NCBI RefSeq assembly: GCF_038637725.1
Contig: NZ_CP152052.1
Location: 3,727,001-3,791,000 of the forward strand
Length of the DNA: 64,000 bases
DNA from: Psychrobacillus sp. FSL H8-0483
Lineage (GTDB): Bacteria; Bacillota; Bacilli; Bacillales_A; Planococcaceae
Direction: 5' to 3'
Shown here: in pieces, positions 7,756 to 15,543 of the stretch
How the letters are laid out: every line of letters begins with the position of its first letter
Position numbering within the stretch: the stretch's first letter is position 1
The notes under the pieces: generated by a model
Seen by the model: the letters and a program-made list of their open reading frames with translations, nothing else
Told to the model about the DNA's origin: nothing
Databases searched by the model: none
Made by a program: the position numbers and the translations under genes

Positions 7756-8616
7756 TTACATTTTCAATTCTGTCCAACCATCGTTTTGAACAATTTTTCT
7801 TTCTTTCATAAGCTTACCTAGTGCACGTTTAAATGCAGCCTTGCTCATCGTGAACATTTCTTGAATTTCTTCTGGATCAGATTTATCAGTAAACGGCATT
7901 CTGCCACCTACATCATTTAAATAGCGGAAAATAGACTCTGCATCGTCTCCTAAACGTTCGTGTCTACGTGGTAGAAGGGAGCCGTTTAGCGAGCCATCTT
8001 CTTTCGTGTCGATGATACGCACTGTCAAGTCTTGTCCTAATCTTGGCTCTTCTACACGCTCTGATTGATGGACGAAAATACGGTAGTTTTCCGGTACGCT
8101 TAAGAGGAACGTGCCAATTGGTAGTAATCTATAAGGTCTTGCTTGTATGTTTTTATTGAATAATGTAGTCGGTGCGTCGATATACAGTTCTTCCACACGA
8201 TCTTCTGTTGCTAATCGTCCAAATAACTCTCCATCTTTGTCCGTACGAAGTGTGATGTATAAATGGTCGCCATTTGCTGGCCAAAGTTCTTTAATCTTCG
8301 GTAAGTCATCTGCTTTTACTTGGACTTCTTTTGACGTGCCAATATCGACAAATGCTCCTTCTTTATCAGATACTTTAATCACTCGCGCCCAACCATACGT
8401 TCCTTTTTGAATGGATGGCAGTTGTGTTGTCGCAGATAAATTTCCTCTGCGGTCTACAAATAAAAATACCTCGAGCTTATCTTCTACTTTTAAATCTTCC
8501 GGTGCTTCCGATGCATTCAATGGTATTTCTAATTCGTGATGAGAAAGAATCCATTTAGATCCTTCTTGCGCTATTACTTGTAACGTTACTATTTCTCCTG
8601 ATGCTGATCCTATCAA
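7756..8616 (-). CDS. cvfB: S1-domain RNA-binding protein CvfB (YitL)
   Basis: An RNA-binding regulator with several S1-type beta barrels and a C-terminal winged helix. The wings show as IQEMFTMSKAAFKRALGKLMKERKI, where a helix-turn-helix is expected. The S1-like piece TYGWARVIKVSDKEGAFVDIG is clear. In Staphylococcus aureus CvfB affects virulence gene expression. I place the start at TTG 8616 because AGAAGGAG precedes it and a TATTAT/TATATA -10-like box lies just upstream. The in-frame extension to 8757 has no ribosome binding site and overlaps that promoter. This gives 286 aa, close to the family length of about 300. Confidence 0.9.
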   Translation of the reverse strand: MIGSASGEIVTLQVIAQEGSKWILSHHELEIPLNASEAPEDLKVEDKLEVFLFVDRRGNLSATTQLPSIQKGTYGWARVIKVSDKEGAFVDIGTSKEVQVKADDLPKIKELWPANGDHLYITLRTDKDGELFGRLATEDRVEELYIDAPTTLFNKNIQARPYRLLPIGTFLLSVPENYRIFVHQSERVEEPRLGQDLTVRIIDTKEDGSLNGSLLPRRHERLGDDAESIFRYLNDVGGRMPFTDKSDPEEIQEMFTMSKAAFKRALGKLMKERKIVQNDGWTELKM

Positions 8617-8786
8617 ATTTACCGCTCTCCTTCTGACCATATATAATATTGGTCTTTTCCTTCTTGTTTTGATTAGTGCTTTATCTGATTGAATAATACA
8701 TGTCCATTTTACTAATATAATAAAAACAAAAGCTTTGTAGGAAGTTTGTCCATTCAAACCTCATTTACTTGCTAATTCTGAATTTA

Positions 8787-9206
8787 CTATTCGTTTATAT
8801 CTTGGCGTAATTCTAATAATTTGGACTGAAGTGAGGGGTTTTCTTCTAAAAATAATACTAAATCTGCGATACGGTCAATAGAATTCCAGCTTAAATGATG
8901 CTCAATTCCTTCTACATCCGCATAGATATTCCCTTCTTCTACCCCTATTATTCGTAAGAAGTCTTCTAATAAGTCATGTCTTTTAACTAGTCTCTTGCCA
9001 AGTTTCATACCTTTAGTTGTCAGGGTTAAGCCTCGGTACTTTTCATATATTAAGAAACCATCTTTGTCTAATTTCTGTACCATTTTTGTTACGGAAGATG
9101 GTAACACAGATAATGCTTCTGCAATGTCAGACACTCGAGCATAACCTTTCTGCTCGATTAACATATAAATTTGTTCAATATGGTCTTCCATGCTTGGTGT
9201 TGGCAT
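8787..9206 (-). CDS. mntR: Manganese-responsive repressor MntR (DtxR family)
   Basis: Represses manganese uptake genes when bound to Mn(II). The 139-aa protein has the N-terminal winged helix and the dimer domain without an SH3 extension. All six metal ligands known from B. subtilis MntR are present at identical positions: Asp8, Glu11, His77, Glu99, Glu102 and His103. The start ATG follows AAAGGAAG. No mntH or mntABCD lies in the window, so it acts in trans. Downstream cvfB is on the same strand but has its own promoter. Confidence 0.96.
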   Translation of the reverse strand: MPTPSMEDHIEQIYMLIEQKGYARVSDIAEALSVLPSSVTKMVQKLDKDGFLIYEKYRGLTLTTKGMKLGKRLVKRHDLLEDFLRIIGVEEGNIYADVEGIEHHLSWNSIDRIADLVLFLEENPSLQSKLLELRQDINE

Positions 9207-9334
9207 AAATAACTTCCTTTCATCGCTACTTTGTTTATTTTACTACATCGAGCGTTCCATCACAATTATTGCTATTTTTTCCTATTCCTAATTATTCATA
9301 CAAAAAACCTTATCTAATAATAGACAAGGTTTAC

Positions 9335-9604
9335 TTAATTTCTGTGAGGATATTTCCCTACGACATGGATAGAGTGAATAATTCTTTTATTAATCCATTC
9401 TAAGTTTTCTGTCGTATTCATTCGCTCGAAAACTGCACTTCTTCCTTTATCCGTTGTTACATAGTGTGATGGTATTGTATTTAAACTTAACGCAATAATG
9501 TCCATTTCACACTGGTTACATTTACAAAAGGTTTGATATTCTGGGCCTCTCATAAGTACTCTTACTATACTATCGACAATTTCTTCCATTACATTTGTTA
9601 GCAA
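9335..9604 (-). CDS. ComFB-like late competence family protein
   Basis: An 89-aa protein with the ComFB pattern: an N-terminal helix (VMEEIVDSIVRVLM), then a Cys cluster (Cys27, Cys29, Cys32 in FCKCNQCEMDIIALSLN) and PSHYVTT. The cysteines suggest metal binding. In B. subtilis comFB sits between comFA and comFC; here it stands alone, so a competence role is uncertain. Some ComFB-domain proteins bind cyclic dinucleotides; this is family knowledge, not shown here. The start is TTG at 9604 after AAGAAGAG. Confidence 0.8.
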   Translation of the reverse strand: MLTNVMEEIVDSIVRVLMRGPEYQTFCKCNQCEMDIIALSLNTIPSHYVTTDKGRSAVFERMNTTENLEWINKRIIHSIHVVGKYPHRN

Positions 9605-9692
9605 TTATATCTCTTCTTTCATTTAATGTTTAATACTATTCTCAAAAGGATATCTCTAATAATAACATGTTTCAGCAGAAAGGATGGTAGAA

Positions 9693-9848
9693 ATGGGTAG
9701 GATTTTATGGGGAATTATTGTCGTATTAATAGTACTTTGGTTACTAGGAATCGTATTGAAAATTGGCGGAGGACTTATTCACGCATTACTAGTTATTGCC
9801 GGTATTATTTTTGTAATTCAACTTGTAACAGGAAGAAGATCACTTTAG
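9693..9848 (+). CDS. Lmo0937-family small membrane protein, 51 aa
   Basis: Encodes MGRILWGIIVVLIVLWLLG, a Gly-rich turn (KIGGGLIHALL), a second TM helix and a basic tail (TGRRSL). This is the two-TM hairpin typical of the lmo0937-type family in Bacillales. AGAAAGGATGG precedes the ATG and a strong terminator follows 6 bp after the stop. Function unknown; relatives are often part of the general stress response. Confidence 0.85.
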   Translation: MGRILWGIIVVLIVLWLLGIVLKIGGGLIHALLVIAGIIFVIQLVTGRRSL

Positions 9849-9852
9849 ATGA

Positions 9853-9882
9853 ATGGTGCTGCCTATAAGGCAGCACCTTTTA
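9853..9882. terminator. Bidirectional terminator
   Basis: Perfect 9-bp stem GGTGCTGCC/GGCAGCACC with loop TATAA and a T-rich tail. It overlaps the 3' end of the convergent acetyltransferase at 9863. Confidence 0.9.
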
Positions 9883-10981
9883 TTTTGGCGTAAATACATG
9901 TATCACGTAATTTTTTCCCGTCCGCGGATAAAGAATCGTGGCGGAGGGTTCCTTCTAAAGTATAGTCCAGTCTTTCCGCAACTGATCGACTTCTTACATT
10001 TTCACTATCGCAACGAATTTCTACTCGATTTGCATATAATTCCTCAAAAGCAAACTTAGTGATTCGTTCGACTGCTTCTGTCATTAGACCTTTTCCTTCA
10101 AACCTGCTATCAATCCAGTATCCAATCTCAAATTTACGAACATCCCAATCAATTCGGTGAAGTCCAGAAGCACCTATAAACTCTCCTGTTTCTTTCAAAA
10201 ACAAATGAAGCCTTAGGTCTTTTCGTGTAATAAAGTCAGCAACTGCTTGTCGCAGATTAGTCGTTGTCTGCTCTAATGTTTGCTTTGATTGCGCCCATGG
10301 CATCCATTCCTTTAAGGCATCATGGGAAGCAATCACCGCTTTCCATACTATTTCTGCATCATCTATTTTTGGTGCCCGAATAATTAGTCTATCCGTATAG
10401 AACTCCTCCGAAAAAGGACGCTCTTTGTTCGAAATCTCTATTGGATGAAAAACATCATCCCATTTTACGGGTGTTGCAGTTCCTTTTATAAAATCCTCAC
10501 GCGTCATACCATACGTAACAGCGTCATAGTAGGAGCTCTCTTTAGGAGAAAACCACGCTTGACGAAGCTGTGCTTCTTTGACAAAACCTGCACGTTCAAA
10601 TGTCTTACGCATTGCAAAGTTGTCTTGTCTTGTATGGCCTTCTAAGCGTATCTTTGCTTCTGGCAATTGGAATACATATTCCGCCAACAGTTTTAATGCA
10701 CTTGGTCCATAGCCTCTCCCGCGGGCTTCATCTGCAATTCGTAAATCGAATAAAGGAATCTCATCTTGTAGATCATAAATTTTCACTATACCTACTTGTT
10801 CACTCTCTTCATTTTCAACCCAAAATGTCTTTACTTCATCAGATTGATAACCGCCTTCTTCAATTGTCTTTTCAATTAATTCTCTAGCGGGATGAGAGTT
10901 CCCGTGATATGGCCATGTATTCGTCGTCATGAAATGAATTAGTTGTTCCTGTTCTTCCATTGTCCATTCTGTAAGTTTCAC
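9863..10981 (-). CDS. Tandem GNAT protein (two acetyltransferase domains)
   Basis: A 372-aa fusion of two GNAT domains. The first (about 1-170) has the acetyl-CoA loop IADEARGRGYGPSALKLL. The second (about 190-368) begins FYTDRLIIRAPKIDDAE, the usual start of RimJ/RimL-type enzymes, and has the loop IDSRFEGKGLMTEAVER. The second half is a complete RimL-like enzyme by itself, so the gene looks like a fusion of two neighbours. The start is GTG after GGAGG. Substrates unknown; RimL relatives acetylate protein N-termini or small amines. Confidence 0.85.
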   Translation of the reverse strand: MKLTEWTMEEQEQLIHFMTTNTWPYHGNSHPARELIEKTIEEGGYQSDEVKTFWVENEESEQVGIVKIYDLQDEIPLFDLRIADEARGRGYGPSALKLLAEYVFQLPEAKIRLEGHTRQDNFAMRKTFERAGFVKEAQLRQAWFSPKESSYYDAVTYGMTREDFIKGTATPVKWDDVFHPIEISNKERPFSEEFYTDRLIIRAPKIDDAEIVWKAVIASHDALKEWMPWAQSKQTLEQTTTNLRQAVADFITRKDLRLHLFLKETGEFIGASGLHRIDWDVRKFEIGYWIDSRFEGKGLMTEAVERITKFAFEELYANRVEIRCDSENVRSRSVAERLDYTLEGTLRHDSLSADGKKLRDTCIYAKIKGAAL

Positions 10982-11000
10982 CTTTAACCCTCCGAACCTA

Positions 11001-13097
11001 TTACTTGTTTATTTTTAATAATCGTAAGGAATTTAGCACTACCAGTAATGTCGCTCCCATATCTGCAAAGATAGCGATCCATAACGTTAACCATCCAGGT
11101 ATGATGAGAAGGAGTGCGATAATCTTTAACCCTAATGCAAACATAATATTTTCTTTAATAATATGCAATGCTTTTCGGCTTAATCGAATAGTATATGGTA
11201 ATTTTTCTAGATCGTCTGCCATTAACGCAACGTCTGCTGTTTCAAGAGCTGCATCCGTTCCGGCTCCTCCCATTGCTATACCAACTGTAGAAGCGGCGAG
11301 AGCAGGAGCATCATTAACTCCATCTCCAACCATTGCAACAGCACCATATTTTTCTTTCAATACTTTAATCGCATTTAGCTTTTGTTCGGGCATTAAACCG
11401 GCTTCAACGTCTGTCATCCCAAGCTTAGCAGCAATGGCATTTGCAGTTCGAGCGTCGTCTCCAGTAAGCATTACAGTGTGCTTAATACCTGCTTTTTTGA
11501 GATCTTGTAACACCACGGTGCTAGTTTTACGAATCGGGTCAGCAACTGCAATAAATCCTTTGTATTGACCATCTTCTGCAGCAAGCATAACCGTATTTCC
11601 TTCTAATTGTAATTGCTCCACACGTTCGATTACCTCTGTGGAAATGGTGCTAATGGAAGTAATCCAAGAAACGCTACCGACTGACCATTTCTTACCGTCG
11701 ATTACTCCTTCTGCACCTTTACCTGTAATCGATTGGAATTCTTCTACCTCTACTGCGTGTATATGTTCTTTTGCTCCGTACTTCACGATGGCCTGCCCAA
11801 GTGGATGCTGTGAATATGTTTCAATCGACATTACTTTTTGAATAAAGTCTTTTTTGGATTCGGAGTCCACAGCTGTTACTTCCGGATATCCTTTCGTTAA
11901 AGTTCCGGTTTTATCAAACGCGATTGCTTGAATTCGTCCAATTTCCTCTAAGTGAATGCCACCTTTAATGAGCACACCTTGCTTCGCGGCATTCCCAATT
12001 GCAGTTACGATCGCTACGGGGGTTGATACAACTAGAGCACACGGACATCCTACAACTAATACTGCAAGACCTTGGTAAATCCACGTTTGCCAATCTGCTC
12101 CCAATAATGGTGGTACGATTGCTACTAAAAATGCGATTGCAATAATTACTGGTGTATAATATTTGGCAAATTTATCGACAAATTTCTGCGATGGCGCTTT
12201 CTCTGCTTGCGCTTCTTCTACTAAATGGATAATCTTTGCAATCGTCGTGTCTTCTACACGTTTCGTTACTTGTATTTCTAAAGAACCTTCTTCATTCAAC
12301 GTACCCGCAAATACTTCGTCACCAATTGTTTTGATCGCCGGAACTGACTCACCAGTAATAGATGCTTGGTTTACGGCAGAAGTACCTTTCAACACAATTC
12401 CATCCATTGCTATTTTTTGTCCTGGTTTCACGATTAGTAAGTCATTTATTTGAATAAATTCAGTATCTACCTCTACCAATTTGTCTCCTCGACGAATCGT
12501 TGCATTTGATGGTGCTATATCCATTAGCTGGCTAATGGATTGACGCGCTTTATTCATGGAGTATGCTTCTAACGCTTCACTTACCGCAAATAAAAAGACA
12601 ACGACCGCACCTTCACGCCATTCTCCGATGATTGCTGCCCCAATAATCGCAATCGTCATCAGTGTTTTCATATCAAAATAAAAACGAGATAAATTCATGA
12701 GCCCACTTTTGAACATTTCGTACCCGCCCACAGCTATGGATAAAACAAATAAACCGATTGCCGCTGGATGCGTTTCTTCATAAACAAATGATGTGATAAT
12801 CCCAATTACTAAAAAAACAAAGGATATAACTGTCACGACATTTTCTTTTCGTTTATAAAAAGGAACCTTTTCTTCTTTTCGTTGTTTGACAGGCGCTACT
12901 TTAATACCATCAAATGCTCCCGCTTTTTCAATATCATCAATAGTTACATTACCAATGACCGCAACTTTAGATGCACCAAAGTTAACAATTGCATCCTCTA
13001 CATCAGGGAGACTTTTAATATTGTTTTCAAATTTCATTGCGCAATTGGCACATGAAAGATTTTCTAAGCGATATTCTTTTTTAACTGTGTTCTCCAC
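11001..13097 (-). CDS. cadA: Cadmium/zinc/lead-exporting P1B-type ATPase CadA
   Basis: Pumps divalent soft metals out of the cell. In order: an N-terminal heavy-metal-associated domain with the CANC metal site in ENLSCANCAM, membrane helices, the actuator loop with TGES, and the CPC motif in VVGCPCALVVSTP (about residue 354) that defines transition-metal pumps. The phosphorylation site DKTGTLTKG, the hinge GDGVNDAPAL and the last TM pair follow. At about 700 aa it is full length. It overlaps the end of cadC. I prefer the GTG at 13097 (AAGGG eight bases upstream) over the GTG at 13106, which lies on top of the Shine-Dalgarno. Confidence 0.95.
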   Translation of the reverse strand: MENTVKKEYRLENLSCANCAMKFENNIKSLPDVEDAIVNFGASKVAVIGNVTIDDIEKAGAFDGIKVAPVKQRKEEKVPFYKRKENVVTVISFVFLVIGIITSFVYEETHPAAIGLFVLSIAVGGYEMFKSGLMNLSRFYFDMKTLMTIAIIGAAIIGEWREGAVVVFLFAVSEALEAYSMNKARQSISQLMDIAPSNATIRRGDKLVEVDTEFIQINDLLIVKPGQKIAMDGIVLKGTSAVNQASITGESVPAIKTIGDEVFAGTLNEEGSLEIQVTKRVEDTTIAKIIHLVEEAQAEKAPSQKFVDKFAKYYTPVIIAIAFLVAIVPPLLGADWQTWIYQGLAVLVVGCPCALVVSTPVAIVTAIGNAAKQGVLIKGGIHLEEIGRIQAIAFDKTGTLTKGYPEVTAVDSESKKDFIQKVMSIETYSQHPLGQAIVKYGAKEHIHAVEVEEFQSITGKGAEGVIDGKKWSVGSVSWITSISTISTEVIERVEQLQLEGNTVMLAAEDGQYKGFIAVADPIRKTSTVVLQDLKKAGIKHTVMLTGDDARTANAIAAKLGMTDVEAGLMPEQKLNAIKVLKEKYGAVAMVGDGVNDAPALAASTVGIAMGGAGTDAALETADVALMADDLEKLPYTIRLSRKALHIIKENIMFALGLKIIALLLIIPGWLTLWIAIFADMGATLLVVLNSLRLLKINK

Positions 13098-13467
13098 TTT
13101 CCTCACCCTTTTCTACCGCATGTTCATATGCGATTTTAACTAACTCATTGACGTGATGGTCTGCTAATGAATAATAAACTAATTTTCCTTTGCGTCGAGA
13201 TTTCGCGAGAGATAACTCTCGAAGAAATCGTAAATGATGGGATGCTGTTGCTGTAGAAGAACCAATTACTTCACTCACATCACATACACAAAGCTCTTCT
13301 TCTATTGTTAGTGCATACGCTATTTTTAATCTTGTTTCATCTGCTAATGCCTTAAAAATTTGCGCAACCTTTGTAACATCTGGCAATTGTTTTTTTATTG
13401 ATTGCACCACTTCTTCATGCACTATCGTTACTTCACAAGTTACTTCACACATATCTTTCGCTTGCAT
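13081..13467 (-). CDS. cadC: CadC metal-sensing repressor (ArsR/SmtB family)
   Basis: A winged-helix repressor that leaves DNA when Cd, Pb or Zn binds. The alpha3N metal site is complete: Cys7 and Cys11 in the N-terminal arm, Cys60 and Cys62 in ELCVCD, as in pI258 CadC. The recognition helix is STATASHHLRFLRE, and the C-terminal helix has DHHVNELVKIAYEH for the second zinc site. It is first in the operon with cadA, whose start overlaps its 3' end. The start ATG follows GAGGTGG. Two candidate operators flank its promoter. Confidence 0.95.
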   Translation of the reverse strand: MQAKDMCEVTCEVTIVHEEVVQSIKKQLPDVTKVAQIFKALADETRLKIAYALTIEEELCVCDVSEVIGSSTATASHHLRFLRELSLAKSRRKGKLVYYSLADHHVNELVKIAYEHAVEKGEESGEHS

Positions 13468-13477
13468 TTTTCCACCT

Positions 13478-13499
13478 CATTCAAATGGTCGTTTGATTG
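13478..13499 (-). promoter_or_regulatory. Candidate CadC operator 1
   Basis: Imperfect inverted repeat with arms CATTCAA and TTGATTG around an 8-bp centre. It lies between the -10 box and the ATG of cadC, where a bound repressor would block transcription. Confidence 0.6.
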
Positions 13500-13507
13500 T
13501 TAAAGTT

Positions 13508-13536
13508 ATTATATGTTCAAACTATTCAAAATGCAA
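13508..13536 (-). promoter_or_regulatory. Promoter of cadC-cadA
   Basis: On the minus strand: -35 TTGCAT, 17-bp spacer, perfect -10 TATAAT (13513-13508). It is placed 41 bp before the cadC start and between two CadC-type inverted repeats. Confidence 0.85.
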
Positions 13537-13539
13537 CTA

Positions 13540-13561
13540 CATTCAAACAAATATTTGAATG
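13540..13561 (-). promoter_or_regulatory. Candidate CadC operator 2
   Basis: Perfect 8-bp arms CATTCAAA and TTTGAATG separated by 6 bp, immediately upstream of the -35 box. The TTCAAA...TTTGAA pattern is that of operators bound by ArsR/SmtB-family repressors such as CadC. Confidence 0.75.
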
Positions 13562-13580
13562 TTTTTATGTTTATGTGAGG

Positions 13581-13685
13581 AGCCAACCGATTATGTGGGT
13601 GAACCATCGGATTAATTTGTATAGCCATCCGATTATTTAGCAGAAGCAACCGACTTTCCGGTCAAACCATCCAATTTTACACAAA
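13581..13685. repeat. Five-unit degenerate array with exact 21-nt period
   Basis: Units start at 13581, 13602, 13623, 13644 and 13665. Each has the core (A/G)CCA(T/A)CCGATTA at the same offset; other positions drift. No unit is identical to another, and spacing is exactly 21 with no indel. It lies between the CadC operators and the murB terminator and is non-coding on both strands. Confidence 0.85.
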
Positions 13686-13788
13686 AGGGACCACTTCTTC
13701 TTAAAGTGGCCGCTCAATTAATACTTATTCTGCTTTTATTTCTTGATCGTAATACTAGTTAGACTTATTTCCATATCGCATAAAAAAA

Positions 13789-13818
13789 AAGACCTCCGAA
13801 TATATATATTCAGAAGTC
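13789..13818 (-). terminator. Terminator of murB
   Basis: Hairpin GACTTCTGAATAT/ATATTCGGAGGTC on the minus strand (one mismatch and one wobble) followed by nine T. Confidence 0.85.
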
Positions 13819-13828
13819 CACTTGTATA

Positions 13829-14746
13829 TTATTCTTTGTTCTCGCCAACAATTTTCACTTCTAGTTCTAGATCAATATCGAAGTTTTCTTTAACCGTTTT
13901 TTTAACCATTTCAATGGTACTGATATAATCAGTAGCAGTAGCATTGTTTTTATTGATAATAAAACCTGCATGCTTCGTCGAAACTTCTGCTCCACCAAAG
14001 CCTTTTCCTTGTAAGCCGCTATCTTGAATCAGTTTGCCAGCAAAATAACCCGGTGGTCGTTTAAATACACTACCTGCAGAAGGATATTCTAGCGGTTGCT
14101 TGGATTCTCGTTGGAATGTTAAGTCTGCAACTTTAGCATCAATTTCTTCTTGCTTACCTTTTTGAAGCTCAAACTCAGCAGACAATACATAGTAACCTTT
14201 TTTTGTAATGATACTTTTTCGGTAACCAAGCTCTAACTCTTCTTTTGAAAGAATGAGCTTTTCACCACTTTGTGTAAGCACAGTACATTGCAGAATGACA
14301 TCTTGCACTTCTCCACCGTATGCTCCAGCATTCATTGCCATAGCACCACCGACAGATCCAGGAATACCACAAGCAAATTCTAAACCTGATAGCGTTTCCT
14401 TCGCTACTGCTCTCGAAACGTCGATAATATCGGATCCACTTTCAGCGATTACTCTATTTCCTACTATCTTAATTTTATTCAACTTTTCTAAGCAAAGAAC
14501 AATACCACGAACACCACCATCTCGAACGACCATATTAGAGCCATTCCCAAGTAGTAATAAAGGAATTTTATTTTCATACGCATATTGAACAACGAATGCT
14601 ACTTGCTCTTCTGTTTCCGGTGTGACAAATAAATCTGCAATTCCACCCATGCGTGTCATTGTATGCAAGTGTAGTGCTTCATCTATTTTTACATTCTGAG
14701 GATCTAACTGTGTAATTAAATCTTGAAACCATTTTTGTATACTCAA
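13829..14746 (-). CDS. murB: UDP-N-acetylenolpyruvoylglucosamine reductase MurB
   Basis: Reduces UDP-GlcNAc-enolpyruvate to UDP-MurNAc with NADPH and FAD, the second step of peptidoglycan precursor synthesis, in the cytoplasm. The FAD-binding pieces are LLLLGNGSNMVVRDGGVRG and GIPGSVGGAMAMNAGAYGG. The catalytic serine segment is PSAGSVFKRP, and the C-terminus has KHAGFIINKNNATATDY. The length of 305 aa is that of the type IIb enzymes of Firmicutes. I start at TTG 14746 (AAAGGA ten bases upstream). The 5' end abuts a structured repeat element (14765-14960). Confidence 0.95.
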   Translation of the reverse strand: MSIQKWFQDLITQLDPQNVKIDEALHLHTMTRMGGIADLFVTPETEEQVAFVVQYAYENKIPLLLLGNGSNMVVRDGGVRGIVLCLEKLNKIKIVGNRVIAESGSDIIDVSRAVAKETLSGLEFACGIPGSVGGAMAMNAGAYGGEVQDVILQCTVLTQSGEKLILSKEELELGYRKSIITKKGYYVLSAEFELQKGKQEEIDAKVADLTFQRESKQPLEYPSAGSVFKRPPGYFAGKLIQDSGLQGKGFGGAEVSTKHAGFIINKNNATATDYISTIEMVKKTVKENFDIDLELEVKIVGENKE

Positions 14747-14764
14747 AAGAAGACAATCCTTTCT

Positions 14765-14960
14765 CAATCAAATACGCCTTGACGTATTTACGCCCTGATT
14801 TTGTATCGTGCTGGCACGATTTACTCCCCTACAAAATCTGTGGCATTCGCCGGAGGCTTTAAGCTTATTCAGCGGGCGGCTGTACACTACATTGTATTCT
14901 GCGGATCATGATCCTTCCTCACCCCACTTGTAGAAATGGGAGACTGCTGAATAAGATTAA
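14765..14960 (-). repeat. Structured repeat element B, copy 1, directly before murB
   Basis: A nested set of inverted repeats. Outer TTAAGCTTATTCAGC (14859) pairs with 14946-14960 (14 of 15). TGATTTTGTA (14796) pairs with 14830-14839. AAATACG (14770) pairs with CGTATTT (14783). A small hairpin ATCGTGC/GCACGAT lies inside. It shares blocks such as the CCGGAGGCTTTAA context with a second copy before ppaC. It ends 18 bp from the murB start codon. Confidence 0.75.
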
Positions 14961-15014
14961 CCTTACACCCTTACATAGTATGCTTTCTCCCACCTAAATT
15001 TTCAAGTGAAATTA

Positions 15015-15320
15015 TTACAACCATTCTTTAGACCAAGATTCAATTTCACCAACTACATCTTTTAGCGCAAGACCTTTGTCAGTTAAGTTATATTCGACCC
15101 GTACCGGGACCTCTGAAAAGACGGTTCTTTCTACTATACCTTCTTTTTCAAGCTCTTTTAAACGTTCAGAAAGTAATCGACCACTAATAGGAAGTGAAGA
15201 CTCAATTTCATTAAATCGTTTTGCTCCTTCTATTAATTGATAAACAATCAATGCTGTCCATCTTTTCCCAAGTAATTCCATCGCCTTCGATAAACGTGGA
15301 CATAATAACGTTTCCTTCAT
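15015..15320 (-). CDS. HxlR-family redox-type regulator
   Basis: A 101-aa winged-helix regulator of the HxlR family (relatives YodB, CatR, HypR of B. subtilis). It begins MKETLLCPRLSKAMELLGKRW. Cys7 is in the same place as the redox-sensing Cys6 of YodB, so thiol- or quinone-based sensing is likely. The ATG at 15320 follows AGAGGTG; a GTG nine bases earlier sits inside that site. It is divergent from the YceI gene, and two inverted repeats lie in the shared region. It probably represses yceI and perhaps itself. Confidence 0.88.
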   Translation of the reverse strand: MKETLLCPRLSKAMELLGKRWTALIVYQLIEGAKRFNEIESSLPISGRLLSERLKELEKEGIVERTVFSEVPVRVEYNLTDKGLALKDVVGEIESWSKEWL

Positions 15321-15344
15321 CTGATTCACCTCTATTTGTCACGA

Positions 15345-15373
15345 TTATACTCCTTATTTTTTTTTTTGTAAAA
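15345..15373 (-). promoter_or_regulatory. Promoter of the HxlR-family gene
   Basis: Minus strand: TTTACA, 17-bp spacer made mostly of A, then TATAAT, about 25 bp before the ATG. Confidence 0.7.
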
Positions 15374-15391
15374 TGAAAGTAATTAAATTAC

Positions 15392-15440
15392 TTGACGTAA
15401 GCATACTATTATTCTATAGTAACTTACATAAAGTAACTAT
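15392..15440 (+). promoter_or_regulatory. yceI promoter overlapped by HxlR-type operators
   Basis: -35 TTGACG (15392), 17-bp spacer, -10 TATAGT (15415). A perfect TACTAT-N6-ATAGTA dyad (15404-15421) covers the spacer and -10. A second dyad ATAGTAACTT-N5-AAGTAACTAT (15416-15440; each arm has one mismatch to the other) covers the start region. TACTAT/ATAGTA-type dyads are what YodB-like proteins bind. Regulation by the divergent gene product is inference. Confidence 0.75.
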
Positions 15441-15543
15441 AAGATTCAAATGAAACGTTTTTATTTTGAAATAAAACATCTTGATTTCAAAATAATTATG
15501 TTTTATACTAAAAAAAACAAAACATCACAAGGAGGAAATTAAA

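Noticed and set aside
11005-11568. A 187-codon plus-strand frame inside cadA
   Set aside because: Shadow of the conserved ATPase coding strand; no start signals and no recognisable domain.
13581-13685. The 21-nt arrays as CRISPR
   Set aside because: There is no identical repeat alternating with unique spacers; each 21-nt unit is itself degenerate, and no cas gene is near.
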